Source of the DNA: Cyanobacteria bacterium UBA7694
GTDB lineage: Bacteria; Cyanobacteriota; Sericytochromatia; UBA7694
Direction: 5' to 3'
DNA: 10,170 nucleotides
Assembly: GCA_002482705.1 (NCBI GenBank)
Contig: DLGM01000116.1
Coordinates: forward strand, 9,877 to 20,046
Shown here: piece after piece, positions 1 to 5,436 of the stretch
How positions within the stretch are numbered: position 1 is the stretch's first letter
Layout: each line of letters starts with the position of its first letter
Made by a program: the position numbers and the translations under genes
Notes under the pieces: generated by a model
The model's database searches: none
What the model saw: only the letters and a program-made list of their open reading frames with translations
Told to the model about the DNA's origin: nothing

Positions 1-44
1 GCCCGCGCAGCCAGTCATTCAAAATAGCTGAGCCAGAATACCCG

Positions 45-1244
45 TTATAACAAATGGTCCAACAACTCCGGGCCAAATACCTCGCGATGCAGCAGGTGAG
101 CAGGAACCCCCAGCGCCAATAACTGTTGCCATTGTGACTGCATAAAGCCAATCGGCCCACATAAATAAACCGCAGCTTCATGGTAGGCCCAAGATGGCAG
201 TTTGGTAATTTCCATCCGTCCGCTGTAAATTCCAGCCGCGAGGTCAGCCACGGTAGGCTCCTCATAAAAGGTCACCACCTGCAAATGGGGCATCCGGGCC
301 TGAGCAGCGGCAATATCAGCCTGATGGGCGTGATGGTCACTGTTCAAAGCCGCATGGGCAAACTGCACGTATCGCTCCGGCTGGGTTTGGGCAATGTGGT
401 TGAGCGCAGAAACCATGGGCGTAATGCCAATACCTGCTGACAATAACACCACCGGATCACGGCCTACAGCCGGGGAAAAATCGCCACAGGGGGGGCTGAG
501 AAGCAACACCGAACCCACCTGCACCTGTTCATGAATCCAGTTGGAAACCTGTCCGGCCGGAGTGTCCCCCCTATTAGGCTCGCGCTTGACCGAAATTCGC
601 AGCCCTGAAGCCCCCGGCGCATCTGACAGACTATACTGACGCAACTGGCGCTGGCCATTGTCCAAGGTCACGGCCACACTGACATATTGCCCCGGATGGA
701 ACGCCCAATGTGGCGTATTACCCACAGGCATGAGAGAATAGGCCTTCACTTCCGTACCTTCGGGCTGGATCTGCGTAACCTGGAATTCGTAAAATTCGCC
801 CGGTGTGGTGTGATGAGCCGCATACAGGGCTTTTTCAGCGGCAATCAGGGCATCGGCCAAAAGCCCATAAGCTTCCTCCCAAGCCGCCAATAACGGAGGT
901 GTCGCCGCTTCCCCCAACACTTCCTGAATCGCTCCTAGCAAGTGATGACCCACTATCGGGTAATGGTCAGCGGTAATGCCTACCGACACGTGTTTGTGGA
1001 CAATTCTGCTGACCACCGGCCCCAGGGCTTCGGCATTGTCAATATTGGCGGCATAAGCAAACACAGCCGAAGCCAAAGACTGCTGCTGCGAGCCATTGGC
1101 CTGGTTGCCCATATTAAAGATTTGGGTCAACTCCGGGTGGGCAGCAAACATATTGCGATAAAAAGTGCGGGTAATGGTCAGGCCATGTTCACGCAAAACC
1201 GGGACACTGGCATCAATATAAGGGCGAGCTTGAGCGGATAACAT
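45..1244 (-). CDS. hmp: Flavohaemoglobin (nitric oxide dioxygenase)
   Basis: Cytosolic enzyme that oxidises nitric oxide to nitrate using O2 and NAD(P)H, with haem and FAD. The 399-aa product is close to the E. coli length of 396. The globin domain (about 1-140) has the expected TyrB10 (Y29), GlnE7 (Q53) and proximal haem ligand H85, at the same numbers as in E. coli, plus Y95 and E137 on the proximal side. The reductase part has GQY at 185-187, the FAD motif RQYSLS (202-207), the nucleotide-binding SAGIGITPM (269-277), YLCGP (360-364) and a C-terminal FGPE (390-393). A TTG at 1256 would add four residues. I prefer the ATG at 1244 because GGAG sits 6 nt upstream (1251-1254) and the protein then begins MLSAQ like known Hmp. 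It is divergent from an Rrf2 regulator, which suggests NO-responsive control. Family assignment is very secure; regulation is inferred. Confidence 0.97.
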   Translation of the reverse strand: MLSAQARPYIDASVPVLREHGLTITRTFYRNMFAAHPELTQIFNMGNQANGSQQQSLASAVFAYAANIDNAEALGPVVSRIVHKHVSVGITADHYPIVGHHLLGAIQEVLGEAATPPLLAAWEEAYGLLADALIAAEKALYAAHHTTPGEFYEFQVTQIQPEGTEVKAYSLMPVGNTPHWAFHPGQYVSVAVTLDNGQRQLRQYSLSDAPGASGLRISVKREPNRGDTPAGQVSNWIHEQVQVGSVLLLSPPCGDFSPAVGRDPVVLLSAGIGITPMVSALNHIAQTQPERYVQFAHAALNSDHHAHQADIAAAQARMPHLQVVTFYEEPTVADLAAGIYSGRMEITKLPSWAYHEAAVYLCGPIGFMQSQWQQLLALGVPAHLLHREVFGPELLDHLL

Positions 1245-1321
1245 CAGCGACTCCAATCAGAAGGGGAATGAGATGACAAAACTAAAATAAGATAATTAGA
1301 TAAAGATATCCAATTTAGGGG

Positions 1322-1344
1322 CAGTATAATAACATGATAAACTG
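1322..1344. promoter_or_regulatory. Candidate Rrf2/NsrR-type operator
   Basis: This 23-bp imperfect palindrome has 11-bp arms around one central base. It begins CAGT and ends ACTG, and 8 of 11 arm positions are complementary by hand count. It covers the -10 boxes of both divergent genes and most of the hmp spacer, where a repressor would block hmp and its own gene. The 11-1-11 architecture is that described for E. coli NsrR sites, but the base sequence does not match that consensus. Binding is inferred from symmetry and position only. Confidence 0.45.
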
Positions 1345-1352
1345 GATGTCAA
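1323..1352 (-). promoter_or_regulatory. Predicted sigma70-type promoter of hmp
   Basis: Read on the minus strand, a perfect -35 TTGACA (plus 1347-1352) is followed after an 18-bp spacer by a -10 TATACT (plus 1323-1328). Transcription would start near 1316, leaving a leader of about 70 nt before the ATG at 1244. It is the best promoter match in the window. Its -10 overlaps the predicted -10 of the divergent regulator gene. Confidence 0.65.
1325..1330 (+). promoter_or_regulatory. Predicted -10 box of the Rrf2 regulator gene
   Basis: A perfect TATAAT lies 50 nt upstream of the GTG start of the Rrf2 gene. No good -35 is present at 16-18 bp spacing (AAAGAT at 1302-1307 is the 17-bp option), so the promoter would be weak or activator-dependent. 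It overlaps the -10 of hmp on the other strand, so the two promoters may exclude each other. Confidence 0.4.
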
Positions 1353-1380
1353 GGTTCGATTTTAATCAGGTAGGGGCTCC

Positions 1381-1845
1381 GTGATTTCACAAACTGCTGA
1401 ATATGCACTGCGTGCCATGGTTCATTTGGCAAGTTGTAGCCTAGACACAGGCTCACAAACAACCCAACAGATCGCCGAGGCCACCCATGTGCCCGTAGGT
1501 TATCTGTCCAAGGTGCTACAAGCCTTAAACCGGGGCGGCTTATTGACCTCGCAACGCGGCTTGGGAGGTGGCTTTAGCCTGAATCGCGCCCCTGAAACCA
1601 TCACCGTTTATGAGATTGTCCAGGAAATTGCCCCGGTCCAACGCATCCACACCTGTCCACTGGGTTTGGAAGCCCACCAAACCCAATTATGTCCCCTGCA
1701 CCGTAAACTGGATCAAATTGCCGCCCAGTTGGAAGAGGCCTACCGGGAAACCACCTTGGCCATGCTGCTCGATGGCAATCCAACTGTTTTTAGCCAGGCG
1801 ATTCCATCGTCAGAACCCCAATGCCGGGCCCTGGGGTTGCCCTGA
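1381..1845 (+). CDS. Rrf2-family transcriptional regulator, NsrR-like
   Basis: A 154-aa protein in the usual 140-165 aa range of Rrf2 winged-helix regulators, many of which bind an Fe-S cluster and sense NO, redox state or iron. The N-terminus (ISQTAEYALRAMVHLA, from residue 2), the recognition-helix region around 38-51 (PVGYLSKVLQALNR) and the wing (RGLGGGFSL, 59-67) are typical. The usual cluster loop has only two cysteines, C92 and C104 (CPLG then CPLH, spacing C-X11-C); classic NsrR has three. Other cysteines are C19 and C148. The start is GTG with a purine-rich GGTAGGGG just upstream; no better start was found. Its position divergent from hmp makes it the likely hmp regulator. I do not call it nsrR because the cluster ligand pattern differs. 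Confidence 0.92.
   Translation: MISQTAEYALRAMVHLASCSLDTGSQTTQQIAEATHVPVGYLSKVLQALNRGGLLTSQRGLGGGFSLNRAPETITVYEIVQEIAPVQRIHTCPLGLEAHQTQLCPLHRKLDQIAAQLEEAYRETTLAMLLDGNPTVFSQAIPSSEPQCRALGLP
1814..1838. other. Small hairpin at the 3' end of the Rrf2 gene
   Basis: AACCCCA (1814-1820) pairs perfectly with TGGGGTT (1832-1838) around an 11-nt GC-rich loop. It lies inside the last codons of the Rrf2 gene, just before the convergent zinc-ribbon gene ends. There is no T-run on either side, so it is not a standard intrinsic terminator, but it is the only obvious structure between these two converging genes. Confidence 0.3.
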
Positions 1846-1848
1846 GCA

Positions 1849-2019
1849 CTATGGTCTTGCCCCAGCCTGCCAGCGCAGCAACTGTTGCTCCCATTGAACA
1901 TATAGGCGGGGGCGACGGTTACCAAAATCTAACCGGGCTAGGCCACAGTATTCACACAGATCAAACCAAATTTCATCAGCCGAATGCTGAGCTTGTTCAC
2001 AATGAGGACAGGGCATCAT
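1849..2019 (-). CDS. Small zinc-ribbon protein (56 aa), function unknown
   Basis: Translating the minus strand from the ATG at 2019 to a TAG at 1849-1851 gives 56 residues with two CXXC knuckles, CPHC (C4, C7) and CEYC (C22, C25), spaced C-X2-C-X14-C-X2-C. This is the pattern of a single zinc ribbon. The tail is rich in Arg, Trp and Gln, and there is no membrane segment or signal peptide. AGGAG lies 6 nt before the ATG, a near-ideal ribosome site. That site overlaps the stop codon of the upstream 114-aa gene only 10 bp away, which suggests translational coupling. A second ATG follows immediately (2016), but the spacing favours 2019. The gene ends 3 bp from the end of the convergent Rrf2 gene. 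It is short enough to be missed by usual length cut-offs. Possible roles are nucleic-acid or protein binding; nothing more specific can be read. Confidence 0.8.
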   Translation of the reverse strand: MMPCPHCEQAQHSADEIWFDLCEYCGLARLDFGNRRPRLYVQWEQQLLRWQAGARP

Positions 2020-2029
2020 AGGTAACTCC

Positions 2030-2374
2030 TTAAGCTAAACGTGCAAAAACTTCACGGGGCGACAAACAGACCGGAATCGTTCGCAGCGGCTGATCCGGCA
2101 ACAGGCACAAGGGCGGTGCGACATCCACCTCCAAGTGATACAGAGCCACATAGGCCTCTGTGCTCATCCAGTGATCCTGAATCGCCGGACGCGGCAACTC
2201 GATGCTGCTCTCAGCGATCGCGGATCTTCCTGACGGTTTCCCAGCAGACGGAGGAGGATCAGGGTATTCGTCCACAAAGGCATACACCCGTTGAGGGGTC
2301 TGCGCCTGTTTTTCAACCTTCCGTTTGGAAGACTGCAAGGTCTCGATCAAGAGAGACTGAAAAGGAGAAGGCAT
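2030..2374 (-). CDS. Hypothetical protein (114 aa)
   Basis: I do not recognise this protein. It has a basic N-terminal segment (about 1-26, Gln/Lys-rich), a Pro/Ser-rich low-complexity middle (about 35-65, including DEYPDPPPSAGKPSG) and a more ordered C-terminal part (about 68-114, containing STEAYVALYHLEVDVAPPL). There is no signal peptide, membrane helix or cysteine pair typical of metal binding. The case for a real gene is the strong AAAGGAG site 6 nt before the ATG at 2374 and the tight 10-bp junction to the zinc-ribbon gene, whose ribosome site overlaps this stop codon. It lies 110 bp downstream of the radical SAM gene on the same strand, so it may belong to the same transcript. Function cannot be assigned. 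Confidence 0.7.
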   Translation of the reverse strand: MPSPFQSLLIETLQSSKRKVEKQAQTPQRVYAFVDEYPDPPPSAGKPSGRSAIAESSIELPRPAIQDHWMSTEAYVALYHLEVDVAPPLCLLPDQPLRTIPVCLSPREVFARLA

Positions 2375-2484
2375 CGGGTGCTCCTTTCGAGAAGCTTAAG
2401 ATGCTTTTACCATGACAGAGCTTCATCAACAGGGCATGTGCCTTGTGTAAACCCAACGTAAAAAAGTGTAACGAAAATGTAGCT

Positions 2485-4368
2485 TTATGCCGGTAGCGGC
2501 GTTGGGGTTTGCGCCTCAAGGGCAATGGGCTGCCCGCGAATCACGCTGTGGTAAAAGGCCTGCAAGTTATAACGCAGCATCAGCGGCGTTTCATCCACAG
2601 GGGGCAAACTGACGGGAAAGGGAAACTTTTGTGCCCGGTACATACGCATAAACATGCGACGACTCAGCAACAGGGCATCTTCCAACAAAGCCGGGGAGAG
2701 ATCAGAACGCAACCCCAGCGTATAACGCATCAAGAGTTCGCCGGCTTCCCGGAAAAAAGCGTCGATCTGCCCGGCATTGCCCAAGCGGATTTGCAAGGTG
2801 GTATCCGGCGTCATGTAAACCCCGTCATAGGGGCTAAACAGCAGCGAATTGCTCTGACTCTCTGGATAGCCACGCTGTAGCCGTAGGGCCGTATCCCACA
2901 GGGCATTGCGAATACCCGTCAGCAGGGGATACCGTTCCGGCGGGTACATAAACAGCTCGATCAATTGATGCATCGGCGTTCCCGTGACATGGTGCGTCAC
3001 CATCAGGGGCAACTGGAACATACGGTGGGTATAATACAAAAAGTTGAGCAGCCACGCAAACAGGTGGCTGCGCAGCCAGTCTTCCCGGGGCAGGCTGGCC
3101 GTGGCGACAATAATTTCCATCAGTTCGGGGATACCGTCTTCAAGGGGCACAATGCCCGGCAGAGCCACCACCGCCGTTTCAATGCCATGGGCCTGGCGAT
3201 AAGCGGGGTTGGCCATTTCGGCATTGGGCAGAATGGTGGCATTGTGAAACAACACCTTGTTGTGCTGCCCATGGGCAATGATCGTGTCGAGGCCCTGCAC
3301 AAACGAAGTATAGGTTTCACCGGGCAACCCCATAATCATGTCCGTATACGAATAAATGCCCTGGGATAAGCACATATTCTGAATTTCCTGGTAGGTAGCC
3401 AAAGAGATATTATCCCGCTTGATGGCTTTGAGCGTCGCGACATCCACCGTCTGTAAAGAAATCGCCGCATAGGCCGTCAGGCCCGCATCTGTCAGGATCT
3501 TTTGAATTTCGACCACGCGCCCAGTAACATTTTTGGCGGTCTGGTTTTGAAAGGCCTGAGGATAACCATACTGCTGCTTCATTTGCGCCGCATAGCGGGC
3601 AATCTCCACATCCCGTGGCAAAATGCCAAAGTTGGCGTCACAGGTAAAAATGTTCCAGACCTTATTTTGGGCCATCCACTCCAATTCAGCCTCTACGCGC
3701 TCCATGGGGAAGCGATACACCTTGCTCTGAATGGCCGAACCCCAATCACAATAGGTACAGGCAAAGGGACAACCACGATTGGTTTCCAATAAACCAATCC
3801 AGCGATGGGACGCCGCCATAATCGGGTCAAACACCCCCGTTAAATAGGGCGAAGGAAAAGGGGCCAAATCCTGGGGGCGCGGGGCTTGGGGTTGATGCAC
3901 AAAAGCCCCTTCCCGCACATAGCTGAGCCCGGCAATTTCGCGCCAGTCAGTGGCGGGCCACGTTTCAAGGAGCTGTAAAAAGGGGATTTCACCGGGGCCA
4001 TGGACACACACATCCACATAAGGGTGGGCCCGCAAAAAGGCCTCGGCCTGGTCGGGCACCTGTGGCCCCCCGACCACAATCCATTGCTCAGGATGCTGGG
4101 CCTTTAAAGCCTGGGCAATGGCCAGGGAACGCAGCTCATTCCAGACATAGAGACTTAGACCCACAACATCAGCCGCACCAAAGGCCGTCAATCCCTCTTG
4201 AAGCGACAGACGCTGGTAAATGGGCGGCTCAAACAGGTAACGGGTGGGATCACTGGCATGGCCCTGAATATAGGCCTGCAAAAGGCCTACCGAATAAGGC
4301 AAATAATAGCTGTCGCCCACACATTGGCTGATTTGGGCCAAGCGGACCCGGCAAGAGGCCTGTTTCAT
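2485..4368 (-). CDS. B12-binding-type radical SAM protein
   Basis: A 627-aa enzyme of the class with an N-terminal cobalamin-binding-like Rossmann domain (about 10-160, with VVGGPQVP near 98-105 and HGPGE at 123-127) followed by a radical SAM barrel. The Fe-S motif is C200-X3-C204-X2-C207, in NRGCPFACTYCDWG, with the CDWG variant shared by one subgroup. A MGLPGE segment further on fits the SAM-binding barrel, and about 200 residues of uncharacterised C-terminal region follow. No DXHXXG cobalamin-ligating motif is visible, so lower-axial His ligation is unlikely or the cofactor may be absent. Family members include methyltransferases acting on unreactive carbons, but the substrate here is unknown. 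A TTG at 4380 is possible; I prefer the ATG at 4368, with GGGAG 5 nt upstream. It lies downstream of the J-domain gene on the same strand. Confidence 0.9.
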   Translation of the reverse strand: MKQASCRVRLAQISQCVGDSYYLPYSVGLLQAYIQGHASDPTRYLFEPPIYQRLSLQEGLTAFGAADVVGLSLYVWNELRSLAIAQALKAQHPEQWIVVGGPQVPDQAEAFLRAHPYVDVCVHGPGEIPFLQLLETWPATDWREIAGLSYVREGAFVHQPQAPRPQDLAPFPSPYLTGVFDPIMAASHRWIGLLETNRGCPFACTYCDWGSAIQSKVYRFPMERVEAELEWMAQNKVWNIFTCDANFGILPRDVEIARYAAQMKQQYGYPQAFQNQTAKNVTGRVVEIQKILTDAGLTAYAAISLQTVDVATLKAIKRDNISLATYQEIQNMCLSQGIYSYTDMIMGLPGETYTSFVQGLDTIIAHGQHNKVLFHNATILPNAEMANPAYRQAHGIETAVVALPGIVPLEDGIPELMEIIVATASLPREDWLRSHLFAWLLNFLYYTHRMFQLPLMVTHHVTGTPMHQLIELFMYPPERYPLLTGIRNALWDTALRLQRGYPESQSNSLLFSPYDGVYMTPDTTLQIRLGNAGQIDAFFREAGELLMRYTLGLRSDLSPALLEDALLLSRRMFMRMYRAQKFPFPVSLPPVDETPLMLRYNLQAFYHSVIRGQPIALEAQTPTPLPA

Positions 4369-4395
4369 GATCGCTCCCAACGCGAGGATGACCTT

Positions 4396-4401
4396 ATTAT
4401 A
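4396..4401 (-). promoter_or_regulatory. Possible -10 box of the radical SAM gene
   Basis: Minus-strand TATAAT is a perfect -10 match 27 nt upstream of the ATG at 4368. No recognisable -35 lies 16-18 bp upstream; that position is occupied by the hairpin at 4413-4441. Either a weak internal promoter or chance. Confidence 0.3.
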
Positions 4402-4412
4402 GCTGATGGCCT

Positions 4413-4441
4413 CTTAGAGGCGTATTGCAGACGCCCCTAAG
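4413..4441. other. Hairpin after the J-domain gene (possible attenuator)
   Basis: An 11-bp stem with one A/C mismatch (CTTAGAGGCGT, 4413-4423, against ACGCCCCTAAG, 4431-4441) closes a 7-nt loop. It sits 3 nt after the stop codon of the J-domain gene and before the radical SAM gene on the same strand. No T-run follows in either direction, so it may weaken read-through or protect the mRNA end rather than act as a full terminator. Confidence 0.45.
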
Positions 4442-4444
4442 CCG

Positions 4445-5290
4445 CTAGCTGGTGGCTTGGCTTTGGGCAATCAGGGCCTCGCCCAGTTGTTCCGGGCGAA
4501 TATAGTTGAGTTTGAGCAGCACCTGGCCCAAAGGCTGCTTTTCACTTTTGTGGTGTTTCAGGGCTTGCTGCAATTTTTTGTCGTCGATAAAACCTTTGTC
4601 GACCAAAATATCCCCCAAGCGCTGTTTGCTTTCAGGGCTTTTAAACAGCGTTTTTAAGCGGCTGATCATGCCTCCGGGGGAAGGGGAATCGGAGCCCAGG
4701 GGATGAAAATTTTGCAGGGCCGTTTGGTCACTGGGGTTGAGGCCCAGAGCTTTGCGGAACTCAGCTTGGGCATAAGCTTCCCAGCCCTTCTTACGCATCA
4801 GCAAGGCCAAGCTGCTGTGATACACCGCCGAAGCCGCATCCAGGCGGATGGCCTCTTGGTATTCACGCATGGCCTCGTCGATTTTACCTTGTTTATCGAG
4901 CTTTTCTGCTTTTTGAGCCATTTCTTGGGCACGTTTGGCATTCTGAATTTGGCGCAATTGGGCCTGACCGTCTTCTCCCAGGGGATCTACAGGTAACATA
5001 ATGCCTGTGGTAGGCTGCGCATATTGGGCCATTAAGTCGGTGCGGGCCGCAAGGTAACGGCCACACAGTTGCTCATCTTTGAGGGTATCGAGAGCCCGGT
5101 TGAGGTGGCGCAGAGCAGCTTCCGCCAAAGGTTGTTCAGGGGTACCGGCAAACCGATCGGGATGAACCTGCTTGGCCAATTGACGATAGGCCAGTTGCAA
5201 CGATTTTTCATCTAAAGGCAAACTCACGCCAAAAAGGTGCAAATAATCGTATTCTTGGGTCATCTCTCGCAACAAAATTTGGGTCGTCAT
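4445..5290 (-). CDS. J-domain/TPR protein with C-terminal MshEN-like domain
   Basis: A 281-aa cytosolic-looking protein with three recognisable parts. Residues 14-80 form a J domain with the Hsp70-stimulating HPD triad at 43-45, in a VHPDRF context closest to HscB-type J domains. Residues about 118-190 hold two tetratricopeptide-like repeats (for example the helix pair ending in IRLD near 150 and the one ending in LGLNP near 186). After a Ser/Pro/Gly linker, residues 224-278 resemble the MshEN/GspE N-terminal fold: two copies of an LGxxL...L..AL pattern (RLGDIL at 224-229 and PLGQVL at 253-258). MshEN domains can bind cyclic di-GMP, but key consensus residues differ here. The start is the ATG at 5290 preceded by GAGGG; a GTG at 5305 has a poorer site. 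It is the first of four same-strand genes. Likely role: an adaptor recruiting Hsp70 to a complex (inference). Confidence 0.85.
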   Translation of the reverse strand: MTTQILLREMTQEYDYLHLFGVSLPLDEKSLQLAYRQLAKQVHPDRFAGTPEQPLAEAALRHLNRALDTLKDEQLCGRYLAARTDLMAQYAQPTTGIMLPVDPLGEDGQAQLRQIQNAKRAQEMAQKAEKLDKQGKIDEAMREYQEAIRLDAASAVYHSSLALLMRKKGWEAYAQAEFRKALGLNPSDQTALQNFHPLGSDSPSPGGMISRLKTLFKSPESKQRLGDILVDKGFIDDKKLQQALKHHKSEKQPLGQVLLKLNYIRPEQLGEALIAQSQATS

Positions 5291-5396
5291 AATTCCCTCA
5301 TCCACTGTTCCACAAGCTATGTGGTTTATTCCCCCAATCTTGAGATCTTCAAACCCCCAATTGTCACAGGCATGTAAAAATATACGTTTTGTGATG

Positions 5397-5415
5397 TGAT
5401 ATCATATAGATATCA
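5397..5415. promoter_or_regulatory. Palindromic operator candidate upstream of the serine hydrolase gene
   Basis: TGATATC and GATATCA form perfect 7-bp inverted arms around ATATA (19 bp in all). It lies 21 bp before the start codon at 5437 and overlaps the likely -10 region (TATCAT at 5411-5416; the -35 is weak). A dimeric regulator could bind here and control the hydrolase, and possibly the divergent J-domain gene, whose start is 106 bp away. AT-rich palindromes also arise by chance, so confidence is moderate. Confidence 0.4.
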
Positions 5416-5436
5416 TACTCATTTTCTGAGGTATCC

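Noticed and set aside
464..1241. Several open frames antisense to or overlapping hmp
   Set aside because: They have no family resemblance and lie entirely within a strongly supported gene; they are overlap artefacts.
2395..2411. An AAGATGC stretch resembling half of an NsrR site upstream of the 114-aa gene
   Set aside because: The second half-site is absent, and the candidate operator at hmp does not share this sequence.
2445..2471. Two GTGTAA copies 21 bp apart downstream of the radical SAM gene
   Set aside because: Only six bases are shared, the region is AT-rich, and no promoter or regulator ties to them; chance is a sufficient explanation.
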